Assembly: GCA_018881555.1 (NCBI GenBank)
Contig: JACAXG010000014.1
Location: forward strand, 188,586-252,585
Direction of reading: 5' to 3'
DNA: 64,000 nucleotides
Source of the DNA: Amblyornis subalaris
Lineage: Eukaryota > Chordata > Aves > Passeriformes > Ptilonorhynchidae
Below the pieces are notes generated by a model. That model made no database searches, was not told the origin of the DNA, and was given only the letters and a program-made list of their open reading frames with translations. Below are positions 25,401-35,317 of this stretch, in pieces. Positions within the stretch are counted from its first letter, which is position 1, and every line of letters begins with the position of its first letter. The translations under genes were made by a program, and so were the position numbers.

Positions 25401-27992
25401 CTGCAGGGCAGGATGGGAACAGGGATGTTACTGAACTGTACTTAACAGTTCCCATCAGGTTTGCAGAACCTGCCTAGAGGACTGTTCAGAAACCCTTTTC
25501 ATGCATATTTAAGATACACACAAGCTATTATTGAGTTTTATAATTAAGGAACACTAATCCACTTTAATCAGTGCTTTCATAATATTTCTGAAAATTGGGT
25601 GATAATCAAGAGCAAATATATTTAGTATATATTAATATTTTAAAAACAATGGAGCCANGAATTCAATTTTCATCAGTCAACAACTACTTTGCATCATTGC
25701 ATATCCTGTTCATCTCACAACTGGCCATCTGTTAAGTAAAATATGGACTACTAAAAACATCAGGGAAGTCACCTGCACATCTAGTCTCCACTCCAGACTG
25801 TGGTAGCTGGGAAGCCTTGGCGCCAACTCTCCAAGAATGCTCCTGATCTCCTTCCTGTTGTCAAGGTACAGCTGGAGCAAGGATTTGTTTAATTCATCTG
25901 AGAAACCCAGAACATGAATGGAATCTTGGAAGTCAACCTCAGAAATCTAGAAATAACAATTTAGGCCTTAACAGGGAATTGTGTAATCATCATTATTTCT
26001 TGAAAACCAAGTAAAACCATAACTAAACATCACATATGCTATGGTGCAGTTATTTTCCTGCAGGAATGTCCAACTACAATTCTACACCTCGGACAAAACA
26101 AATACCCACATTTTAAGCTATTTACAGATGTTGATGTATTACTGCAGATTTGCATGAGATTCAGGAACAGTTTTTTAAAAGAACATTCAACCCCCTCACA
26201 TGTAAGCCTTGGCATCAAAGAGCAAAACACATCACAAGGGAGCGCCTGAGCTGTGTCACAAGGCAGGACGCGCTGCATGAATCCATTTATCAGGGTGTTA
26301 CTGTGCCATTGATAACCAGACTACGAATATCCAGCAGTGATCTGCGCATGAGCAGCACCAGGCACAATGCTCAGGCTGCTGTCCCAAGGGCAAGAGAAGC
26401 CCCACAGGTCACAGCCTTTGCACTGATTGCAGCAGCCTGGCCCAGCACTGGGGAAGCTGTTACTGACTCCACAGGAAATGCCACNGTACCTCTCCAATGC
26501 ACCACCCTACAAACAGTCTGTAACCAACCACATTCTACCACAGTACACTGTAACCTGTCAGTCAAGTCCCCTTGCTTCAAGGAAAGGCTCTGCACCATTT
26601 CCATCCCCTCCCCACCTGCTCTTGGGAGCAACACTTGCCTGAGTTTAATCTGGCATTCCTTGTCTCCGTATCTCTTTGTCACATAGTCGTTGCTCAAATA
26701 TTCTACTATATCAATAGTTAAAGTACTTCCAATGGAAATAGCAGTTGTCCAACTACTAATCTTTAAGTATTTGCTTATGCCCACTCAAACTTTTGATGCC
26801 AAGAGCTGAAAAAGCTCTCAAATCCACCACATTGGACAAAGACAAGGAATGCTGAATAGGGGGTTAGTCTAGCACACATCCTGTACAGTAGCTGAATAAA
26901 ATCTTCACTTGAGTTTTTTTAAGACTTTAATCCTGAAGCTTCTCTATATGGAGTAAATTACACTATTAAAATGTTGTGAAGTTTCAACTTCAGACACTGA
27001 ATGTAAATTTCAGAGTTATATATGCAGATGCAGTGTTTCAATAACACAACAGCATAAGACACCTTTTTCTGATATTAAAACAATACACGTCATCAGAATT
27101 TTGAGTTCCGTTTTCCCCATTCACCAGTATTTTCAGAGGTCTAAGTGTTCAGAAGACATCTCCTGAGTGTATCCCCAAATTCCTTACAAAAAGGTATACT
27201 TACCATTAGCTTGGAACTCTCAGTAAGAAGGTACATTAGTCCTTCTATCGCATGCTGAATGGTGTCAAACCCAATGTTCAGCTTTCCTTCAAAGAAAGCA
27301 CAAAGTGCCTTTTACTTGTTAACTGCCACAGCAACGAGACCCAAAGCTGCAAATTCATCCAGCGCTTAACGTGCAAAACATTCTTAGAAATAAAAAAGGG
27401 TTTCACACCCTTCAAATAATAATGTACAGCATGTTAGAGACCCTCTCAAACCAAAACATCAGAAGCAAAAAACTAAGAAAAACACAAACCAATTTCTTAT
27501 GGCGTGGTAGAGAGAAGGGTGTGCGCCAGTAACGAGATCTCCGTAGCCCTCCCCGCAATGGGCACGAAGCACCGACCCCCGCGGTGCTGGAGCTCCGTGC
27601 CGCCGGCCCGTTCCCTCGGCCCCGCACCGCCGTGCACCGGGGCCTCGGGGGTCCTTCGGGGCCAGCGCAGAGCCCACCGCGTTCCCGTCCTACTGCCGCG
27701 AAATCGCTACGGCCCGGCCCGGCCCTCCCGCTCCTCGCGGCCCAGCTCTCACTAGCGGCGGCCTCGCAGGCCCGCGGTGCCGCTCCCCGCCGCAGCTGCT
27801 CCAGTGCCAGGCGCCCCAGCTCGCCCACGGCTGTAAAGACAGAGAGAGAAGCGACCCCGCTGCAGCCCCGGTCCGGCCCGGGTCGGCCCCCCCGCTCCCG
27901 CCCGCGGGTCCCTCGCGGCCCCGACCTGCGCCCCCCGCCCGCGGCAAACAGCCCAGGTGCGCCCTGTGCTCCGCCGACAGCACCAGCAGCAT
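25203..27992 (-). CDS. COMMD2: COMMD2, COMM domain-containing protein 2 (5 coding exons)
   Basis: COMMD2 is one of ten COMMD proteins forming the ring of the CCC/Commander assembly. That assembly works with retriever in endosomal recycling of membrane proteins and has been linked to NF-kB control. Exons in minus order are 27992-27926, 27830-27753, 27286-27204, 25946-25773 and 25400-25203. All introns are GT-AG and phases join without a stop, giving 199 residues, the human length. The N-terminal helical domain starts MLLVLSAEHRAHLG. The exon 3 region has RKLNIGFDTIQHAIEGLMYLL and exon 4 ends LEWRLDVQ (127-134). The COMM domain (about 123-198) contains QQIKPAVTMKLHLNQN and ends CRRIVRNMK. The first 48 residues are unusually rich in Ala, Arg and Gly, matching their position in a CpG island. 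The gene is divergent from RNF13, with start codon and RNF13 exon 1 about 1.5 kb apart. Confidence 0.97.
25773..25946 (-). CDS. COMMD2: COMMD2 coding exon 4
   Basis: Phase 0 at both ends: acceptor ttctag, then ISEVDFQDSIHVLGFSDELN, ending LEWRLDVQ before donor gtgact. It encodes residues 77-134, linking the helical N-domain to the COMM domain. Confidence 0.97.
26937..27044. repeat. Dispersed repeat, copy A (COMMD2 intron 3)
   Basis: This 108 bp block aligns without gaps to 28797-28904 at a constant offset of 1860 bp, with 14 mismatches counted by eye (about 87% identity). Shared words include gtaaattacactattaaaa, cttcagacactgaat and cagtgtttcaataa. It lies between COMMD2 exons 4 and 3. It matches no repeat family I recognise. 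Confidence 0.85.
27204..27286 (-). CDS. COMMD2: COMMD2 coding exon 3
   Basis: The acceptor tctttgaag is followed by GA, which completes Arg49, then KLNIGFDTIQHAIEGLMYLL and TESSKLM. The donor is gtaagt. It encodes residues 50-76 of the N-terminal helical domain. Confidence 0.95.
27753..27830 (-). CDS. COMMD2: COMMD2 coding exon 2
   Basis: The acceptor tctttacag is followed by CC, which completes Ala23, then VGELGRLALEQLRRGAAP and RACEAAA. The final A starts Arg49 and the donor is gtgaga. The core LRRGA is conserved in the family. Flanking residues are shifted towards Ala and Arg. Confidence 0.92.
27926..27992 (-). CDS. COMMD2: COMMD2 coding exon 1
   Basis: The start ATG is at 27992-27990 and the first 22 residues are MLLVLSAEHRAHLGCLPRAG plus GA. 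The donor gtcggg is weak but gives the correct phase (one base over) to exon 2. The similarity of MLL.LS.EH..HL to mammalian COMMD2 supports this start. Confidence 0.9.
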
Positions 27993-28470
27993 CGCCGCCG
28001 CTCGGCCGCCACCGCCCGGAAATGCGCAGCGCCTCGGAGGCGCCTGCGCGGCGCCGGGGCCGCGGGGACACGGCCGCGGCCCCCCTGGGTGTGCCGCAGC
28101 TCCGGCGTTCGGCAGGAACTAGTGTTCCGGGCTAGCGAGGCCGTGACTTGCCCGGGAAGTTACGGGAGAGCGCACACGGGCTACACTGGGGACGGACGGA
28201 CTGAGGGGTCTCCCCAAGTGCGTGTTGCTGCGATGAAACCATTCTTCTGTTTTACAGACCTGTGCTGAAGTGAGGTAACAGATTATAATTCTGTGTTTCT
28301 TTTGCTTCCTGATTATTCTGTTAATCCACCTTCACTCAGCACTTCAAGCCCACTTCCATGTACAGCCCCGGTAACATGGAGATGTCGCAGTGCTGTCACC
28401 CAGACACTGATGCTGCTGCCCCGGTGTGCTGAAACCACAGCAAAATGCGTGTTCCTTGTTAAATAAAGTA

Positions 28471-28506
28471 AAAAACAAACAAACAAACAACAAAAACAAA
28501 AAAAAA
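28471..28506. repeat. (CAAA)n-like A-rich simple repeat
   Basis: Run of aaaaacaaacaaacaaac units grading into poly-A. It is simple sequence. Confidence 0.8.
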
Positions 28507-28796
28507 GCGCCCAAAACCCCACCCAAAAATAAACAAAAGAACAACCAAGGTTCTAAGTTACTAAAATTATGCATAACAACTTCTCATAACTCTGTTTTTC
28601 CTTTAAGAGAAAGTTTTGTTAAACACAAAGGCTAGTCAACTTTCAAAGAGTTTTTTTAGAACAGAATAATGTCTGGAAAATGTGAGTGGAAAAAAATGTT
28701 ACTGCATTTTGTCACCAGCTGGAAGCACTAGCTTTTGCTCACACAATGCCGCACGACTGGCAGTCACGGACACTGGCAATCCCAGTGACTGAAGTC

Positions 28797-28904
28797 AGCT
28801 TATGTATGTGAAGTAAATTACACTATTAAAACGTTGTCAAGTTTTAGCTTCAGACACTGAATACAAATTCGAGAGTTATATAAGCATATGCAGTGTTTCA
28901 ATAA
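28797..28904. repeat. Dispersed repeat, copy B (COMMD2-RNF13 spacer)
   Basis: Ungapped partner of 26937-27044, about 87% identical by eye, in the same orientation and exactly 1860 bp away. The two copies flank COMMD2 exons 1-3. Similarity fades on both sides. Confidence 0.85.
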
Positions 28905-29412
28905 GACCCTCAGATGAAATGCTGTGTGTTCCAGCATCATCTTTTTCAATTTACAAACTTAGAAATTGCCATAGACATATATATCTACATGGAAATATCT
29001 GCAATGTTATGGCTGTGAAATAGGCACAAGTTCCTGTGAAAGCCGGTGGGATTCCTTACGGTCAGGTTAATTGTCTCCTCCTCTCTTGGCCGAGAATTTG
29101 GCTTTGCTGTTTAGGACAAGACATCCTCCAGCCATAGGAACTCCACACACACATCCGTACATCCGTACGTCCGTAGAATACAGGCCCGCACTGTCTCCTG
29201 CTGCAGGCTGACTGACCAAGCAGGAGTTGTGCCCCAGTAGTGCACGGTGGGCCCGGAGCCGCCCCAGACCCGCCGAGCCTGCCCGAAAGCGCCCCTTTGG
29301 CCCCGGCGGCGCCGCGCGCCCCCTGGCGGCGGGGTGGGAACCAATGCGGAGCCGCGCACCGCCCTCCATCCGCAAGGCCCGCCCCACCGCGGCTGAGTGA
29401 CAGCCCGACTGG

Positions 29413-29417
29413 CCAAT
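29413..29417 (+). promoter_or_regulatory. CCAAT box (NF-Y type)
   Basis: ccaat within actggccaatagg, about 60-80 bp upstream of the inferred RNF13 start, the usual spacing for this element. Confidence 0.6.
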
Positions 29418-29457
29418 AGGCTGCTTCGGGCCAGCGGCCGCGCCGCGGCAGGCGGGA

Positions 29458-29464
29458 CTTCCGG
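29458..29464 (+). promoter_or_regulatory. ETS-type site cttccgg
   Basis: Reverse complement of the ccggaag ETS/GABP core, immediately upstream of the inferred RNF13 first exon in a CpG-island promoter. Confidence 0.5.
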
Positions 29465-29474
29465 CGCGGGTGCC

Positions 29475-29540
29475 GATCGCACGGAACGCGCCATGGCGTC
29501 GGCCTAGGCCGCCCCGGGACCGCGGGGCCTCGGGCCGCAG
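29475..29540 (+). other. RNF13: RNF13 non-coding exon 1 (left edge approximate)
   Basis: The exon ends at cgggccgcag before a strong donor gtgagcgcgg at 29541. It has no in-frame route to the RNF13 start, which lies in the next exon. It contains the 4-codon upstream ORF at 29493-29507. The left edge is inferred from promoter motifs only. Confidence 0.6.
29493..29507 (+). other. Upstream ORF in the RNF13 leader (4 codons)
   Basis: ATG GCG TCG GCC TAG encodes MASA. The start has purine at -3 and G at +4, a strong Kozak context. If transcription starts left of it, this minimal uORF would be translated before the RNF13 start and could reduce or regulate its translation. Confidence 0.45.
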
Positions 29541-32500
29541 GTGAGCGCGGGGCAGGTCCCCTAGGCCGCAGATGAGCACTGGGGCGCGTCCGCTGGGCTC
29601 CCCGGGCGCTTCGGCTGTGTGGCGGCTGAGCACTTACGGGCCTGGCGCTTCATTGCGCAGCGCTTATTTGCCTCCACCCATGGAGTGGCGAGGCGGGGTC
29701 CGTTCTCTGGGCGGCTTAGGCCTAGCTAGGGCTGAGCTCGGCTGGAGCTGCCGCGGTCCCGGCGCTGCCCGGGACCGCGGGAGGGAGGTGAGCAGAGCGG
29801 AGCGGAGGCCGCTGGAGCGCTTCCCGAGCGTCGCTCCTGGCCCGGTGAAATCTCGACCCCTGCTCGGGCGTTTCGTCTCTGCCTGGTGTGTGATTTCTGA
29901 GGCTGGCCGTGCTCCGAGGTGCTGGTTGGGTTTGCAGGATAACAAGTAGCGTGGACTCTGGCTGGCTGAAAGCCAAATTCTTAGTAAAAACGTTAAAATT
30001 AACTGACAGGAATTGTTCCCGCATCTTAACATATGTGAATGCTGATCTTACTTTGCGTCCGTCAGTGTCTAGTTTTGTGATAGGTCTGAGATGGAGATTT
30101 GGGTCAGTAACGATGTGATGGCATCAAAATGCAAAAAGTCAGATATGGGGGGATTAGAGAATGTGAATGAGAATTATTGTTATTAGCAGTGTAGCTTTTG
30201 TTCGTCGTCTGCTTACGAAATTTTGGAAGGTGCAGCTCTACCAGAATATTGGGAGCGTTGTTACAAAGTTTTTGTATGTTCATGTGTGTTCATGTTCATT
30301 TTTGTGACTGCTGTAAGAATTATAATTTTATTTGGCTTTAAAATAATAGAATTTAAGTTCGTTTAGTACAGATGTACAAGTGTTTTGTTTTTTTTTTGAA
30401 GTGGTGGGGAAAGAGCTGTTTTATTGAGAGAGTTGAAGCATGAACATAACCATGTGGACACGGAATTGCTTTGTGTTTTCTTCCACTCTGGAACACATTT
30501 TGAGTTGATTGAGATACAAAAGTCTGAAAATTTCATATTTGTTTGTAGTTTGTGAAGCCTGATTTGCAAATACTTGCCAAAAGCCCTGAAAGTTCTTGTC
30601 TGTGTCTCGAGCCGTGTAGTTTCTTTGTGACCTCTTAGGTGTGCTTAGTGTGTTTACTTCACGGGTGTCTTGCTGCTTGTAGCTGTGCTGTGGTCCAGCA
30701 CACCCCACATTTTCCCCTCCTCGTTTCTGTCCTGTTCAGTCCCATGACAGAGGGACGCAGCGCCTCAGGCTCAGTTTGGTTTGTGAGTTCTAGCATGGAG
30801 AGTGGGAAGAAATGCTCAAAGTTATTTGAGGACAACTTTGTCTATACACACTGGAAAACCAGGTGTAAAGTGGAGAAGGTTACTGCAGAGTCAGGTTAAC
30901 TTCTTTTGTGTGATTTAGTGTAGCCCTTAATTCTACTCATCTGAATTTCTTTGTGCCCTGAGCTGCCTTCCGCAGCTGAGAGGGGCATGCTTTCCAAAGA
31001 GGCACAGAATTTCAAGAATTGTAAGGCTTTTCGGTTTGTGATTGAGGCAGCAGATCCTGAGCCCAGAAGAATTTGTGTGTATGTAGGTTTGACAGAGAAG
31101 ACTGCACTGTATATGCATGTTGTTTGCAAGGACCACTTTAATTCTGGTATTTTCTAACCTTGCTCAATGCTCTTTTAGTGCTTTTCTCTGTGCTGAGTTT
31201 ACTGTGTTGGTTAAAGTGCTGCGATAGCTTCAAGTGTATTGTTGCTTCTGTCATAGTAAAAATGGCTGTATTTTTGAAATAATGGTTCTTTTATCCTTTC
31301 AGTTTCACTGACATCTTCTTTTTTAGGGCAGGCTGATGACAGAAGGTGATAAATCTTAATTTAGTAACAAAAATTCATTGATTTCGTAACTCAGTATGAT
31401 TTCCTGTGAGTGTAACTTTGGTTCCGTGAACCAGTTGAAAGTTTCACAAAGCATCATATGTCCAATTCTGACCAAGTCAGAATCATGAGAACTGTTTTTG
31501 AAAGTATCAGCTTTTTCCTTCAAATAACTAATTATCTTCGTGTTAGTTTAGATCAAACCTAACTCTCTGGTATTTGCTTTAATTAATGTTGAGAACCTCA
31601 CATCATGGGTCAATGCTTTTTGCTTGAAAAACCCATGAAGGATAGGTCAGAAAGACAGGAATTTTTAGGTGTTTCTTGATTCTGAAAAGGAACGTAGTAG
31701 TGTTGGCTGTGATTTCTCAGTTATGCCAACAGACAGTTTTCAGAAGAAATATATACAAATGAAAACAAATTCTCATGGAACCATTTATGTAAGAAGCCAC
31801 AATTTGGAGGTTTTCAACAAAAAATTGTTTCAACAAATATTTTGGATGACCTAATTAAGTTTAGTAGTTCATGAAGTACTTTTAATTCCTCCAATAAAAG
31901 AACTTAGAGGTGATCCAGATGTTCTGATAATTATATTATTAAGCACATACTGTCCACTTTTAAAACTTGTCTATTAATTATTTTAGTTCTTATAGCTATA
32001 TTGGACCCAGTGTGTTTCTCTTGGTTTGTATTGCGACTATTTTATGCAACTTTCAGTAATTTCTTACTTTGAGACTGGAATAATCTTTGGAGAAACTTAG
32101 TTGTCCATCTGTGCACCAAACAATTCTCTTACATTCAGCAGTGAAAGTGGTTAGGTTTCCTGCTGAATGTAGCTCTTCATCNGTGCTTGTCTTGCATTTA
32201 GGAGTATGAGGTGTACTGGATCGTGTATGTTTAAATTCTGAATGTTGAATTTTCTAGCTTGGTCATGTTTAGGTGCAGGTTTTTCTAAAGAGAATAAGAT
32301 ACTTTGTGCTTTCTGTGTTCTTAAGGGTTTGCTTGCCCACAGTCACGCTGTAGCTAAGCCTGAGAGGAATCTCAAGTTCTCTGTAGACAGCTGATCATTG
32401 TGTGTCTCCAGACTGGATTGTGCCTGCAGCAGCAGTACAGACAGGAATCGTCAGTAGTGACATGTGGGTGCAGAGGCAGAGGCCCTGCTCTGCAGTGTTG

Positions 32501-35189
32501 AGTTGTGGCCTTTAGAAGTGAGACCTTAGCTGGAGGTTCCTGCTGGCTGCTGGTCACTCACAGTGACTGCCACCATTTTCATGGCGCTGTTCCTGATGCC
32601 AGGGAATTTCTGGGAATTAATGATGGTTGGGGTATATGCACCTCTCCTACTCTATGCCAAGGCAGTAAGCAAAAGGCTGGTTGGGGGAGGCTGAGATAGA
32701 GCATGGAATAGAAATGGAAAATTATCCTAAGAAGTTTTTGTTGTTTTGATAGTCCTTGTCAAAGAAAAGCAAAAAAGTTGTTGTTTGAGCTCTAAATTGT
32801 ATTACCTCAGATAGCAGTTTTGTTTGGAATAAACTGTCTTTGTGAAAAAAGAGAACGACAGAGAACTCTAAGACTGTGTCCAGCAGACAGAGGCTGTTGT
32901 CTATCCAGGTGGATCACAGTGCAGAATCCCACCAAGTCTTTTCCTCTCTGAGCTTGTNTTGCTGTATCTGTCCAACTCAACTCAGTAGGATGGGCAGGTT
33001 GTAGGGGCATGACACAAAGATGAACAGTAACTGTTCTCTCTAGAGCTCTGTAGATGGAAGGGGAGCTAATAAATGNTTCAAAACATCTTCAACTGGCACT
33101 TTGGTGAAGCTGCATTGGTGGGAGTTCTTTAATGAAATAAAGATGATAGAATATGACGTGGGGAAAAGAAAGTGAAAGGGTAAGGTCAGTAAAGATGTAG
33201 GAAAGAACAAACACTGGTTTAATTTTTTTAGGGGAAGAGAGGCATGGAAGAAGTCCATCCTGTATTTTGGGAACATCTGACAGGACAGAAGCCTCTACAT
33301 GTAGCTCATGGGAAATGGGGCAGAAGTTTGGGCGTCTGGGCAGGATTCTTTCCCAGCTTCATGCCTTTCCTCTCTAGAAGTCTCTGTACCTTTGTCAGCT
33401 AACCATTCCTCCAGTTCAGATTGCATTTCTCAACAGCACAAATCGAGGCTAAATCTCATGCCCTCACCCATTGCTGCAACTGGTTTTGGATGCTTGACTT
33501 CACAATTTTTGCTAGTGGAATTGTTACCTCCTCCTGAGTGCAGACTATAAAATTGCCTTGTGTTTGTGTTACGAACTGAAACTTTCACATTGGATGAAAT
33601 GCCTGTGGGCATGTGGTATTGAGATGAACGCTTTGCAGAAACACCATTTCTTGCTATGTTAAACGTGATGCTGAGTGGATGTTGCAGATTTGCACCATTT
33701 TGTTTGTGGATTGTGAGAGCATAGGTTTGCAGGTCCTGTAGTAAGTGTGGAAGGAGTTGGTCTTTCACAGAAATCTGATAAATTCTGTGGCCCTAAAGAA
33801 CAGCCTTTATCAGTCACAAAAATGACATTTCATTGTGAATCATGTTTGTTACCTAGATTGGGACTCTCATTGAAGACAGAGGAATAATTGGAAGAGATAA
33901 GTGGGAAGTAACTTGTTTTAAAGAGCACTGAGTTTCTAAACAGGGGTACTGGGGTTTATTATGTTGTGTTAGGTTTTGTCCGTGCAGGAAGGAATAGAAC
34001 TGTTCAGAATTCAAACATTCTATCTTTATAACATTTGTGTTGTATTTGATGGGCCTTCAAATACCTGTAGGGTATGACCCTAACCCTAACCAGACAGTTT
34101 TTAATATAAGAGATAATGGAATGAAACCTGTCACCACTGTAGCAAATGCATGTATTGAATTTGAGGGGGAGTTCAAAGTTCTGTTCATGCAAATGTTTGG
34201 GGTCCTTTTGTTTTGTTTTGTTCTTGTTTTGTTTGTTTCTTGGGATTTTCTTACTTTTAATGGCTTAAGTAAGAGTGCAGTGTCACTGCTCATACAGGGA
34301 AGGCAGTCAGGCCCTTTGTTTTTTTAGTACATTTTAAAAAAATCTTTGGCAAAAGAAAAACCTNAAATGTTCGGCTTTCTTCCTCCTAATCCCTCTCCCC
34401 ACTCTTTTTTTTTTTAACTGATGAATGATAAGTAAGCAGTTTTAAAGAAGAGTTTCTGTTAGTAAACAAGCCCCTTCATTTCCAGATACAAGCTGTTGGT
34501 TTTTGCTGCCGCTTTTGACGCACATTTATTAGCAAAGCAGAATTGACTTCCTTTTAAAGTCACAAGCTTGGGAATTGCACCTAAGCAAGCTTTGCAGAGT
34601 AGTCGTGTCACTTGTTTTTAAAGTTCTCAAAAATGCATATGCTCTCCAGGAGACCAGAGCTGCTGCCCAGAGCATGTGTCACATTGGAGCGTCTCTGAGT
34701 TTCTCTGAGGTTGATAGAACTGGTTTGTGTTACAAGTTGGGAGCACATTGCTTTTGCAAGTGTGTATTTAGAGTGAGTACTTTTAGAGAAATTACTCCAG
34801 GGACATGAGGAATTTTGCTGATTTGGATTTATTCTGGAAGAAGGGAAGTTTGAAATAAAGAGTGTCTAAGGATGATTAATATAATGTGAATGTTTATCCC
34901 TTTGTACCCCTTGCATTGCTTTGTGGTGCCTAAAGCTTTTTGAAGTGTTGCTCTTAGAATTTTTCTGGTTTATGCATGCAGTCCCTCCTATGGTGGTTAC
35001 GTGCTTCTAGCAGAAGGAACTTCTAAAATAGTCATATAACTTTTAAGATTACATGTTTCTCAAAAGTGTATGTTATTTAACATTTTGCATACTTATTTAG
35101 CAGAAAAGTTTTAACTGACCAAGAGAGTCCCGTAAAATGACACAGGAAAGTATTTGCTATGTGCTTTGACTCTGATTCTTTTTTTGCAG
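29541..35189 (+). other. RNF13: RNF13 intron 1
   Basis: A 5.6 kb GT-AG intron. Its first 300 bp are still CpG-rich. The rest is AT-rich and T/G-biased on the + strand. It has a short telomere-like run at 34078-34091, a TTTTG-type simple repeat at about 34208-34237 and isolated ambiguous bases at 32182, 32958, 33076 and 34364. No other gene was recognised. Confidence 0.85.
34078..34091. repeat. Short telomere-like ccctaa repeat
   Basis: ccctaaccctaacc gives just over two telomeric units. It may be chance or a tiny interstitial telomeric remnant. Confidence 0.4.
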
Positions 35190-35203
35190 ATATTGAATAA
35201 AAT

Positions 35204-35317
35204 ATGCTGTTGTCAATAGGAATGCTGATGTTGTCTGCCACTCAAATATACACTATTGTAACCGTGCAGTTATTTGCTTTCCTGAATCTTTTACCTGTGG
35301 AGGCAGATATTTTAGCA
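35204..35317 (+). CDS. RNF13: RNF13 coding exon (exon 2, start codon)
   Basis: The acceptor tttttgcag is at 35189 and 14 leader bases precede the ATG. It encodes residues 1-38: the signal peptide and PVEADILA. The exon ends in phase 0 before gtaagt. Confidence 0.97.

Larger units (their letters stand above)
27540..28210. promoter_or_regulatory. COMMD2: CpG island and promoter of COMMD2
   Basis: A GC-rich, CpG-dense block covers COMMD2 exons 1 and 2, the 95 bp intron between them, and about 200 bp upstream of the start codon. An ETS-type core (ccggaa, from 28016) lies some 25-30 bp upstream of the ATG, next to atgcgcag, an NRF1-like half site. No TATA box is seen. The transcript probably starts just right of 28020 and runs leftwards. 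Confidence 0.75.
28211..29219. other. Spacer between divergent COMMD2 and RNF13
   Basis: No exon was recognised. The spacer contains a CAAA-type simple repeat (28471-28506), copy B of a dispersed repeat (28797-28904) and a short tandem of an 8 bp unit like atccgtac at about 29152-29176. In human the gene ANKUB1 lies between these neighbours. Nothing resembling ankyrin repeats or a ubiquitin fold is encoded here. Confidence 0.7.
29220..29850 (+). promoter_or_regulatory. RNF13: CpG island and promoter of RNF13
   Basis: A CpG-dense block surrounds the non-coding first exon. CCAAT boxes are at 29341-29345 and 29413-29417 (tggccaatagg, a good NF-Y match). An ETS-type cttccgg is at 29458-29464. 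There is no TATA box. The arrangement suggests initiation around 29470-29490, reading rightwards. Confidence 0.75.

Noticed and set aside
26150..26784. Opposed open frames of 178 and 137 codons in COMMD2 intron 3
   Set aside because: They overlap on opposite strands, include an ambiguous base, resemble no protein, and lie between well-defined COMMD2 exons.
27412..28071. A 219-codon minus-strand frame over the COMMD2 island
   Set aside because: It reads through COMMD2 exon 2 and the flanking introns. Only the part matching exon 2 is coding, and splice phases explain it better.
29067..29633. A 188-codon minus-strand frame over the RNF13 promoter
   Set aside because: CpG-island composition, antisense to RNF13 exon 1, no similarity to known proteins and no conserved splice structure.
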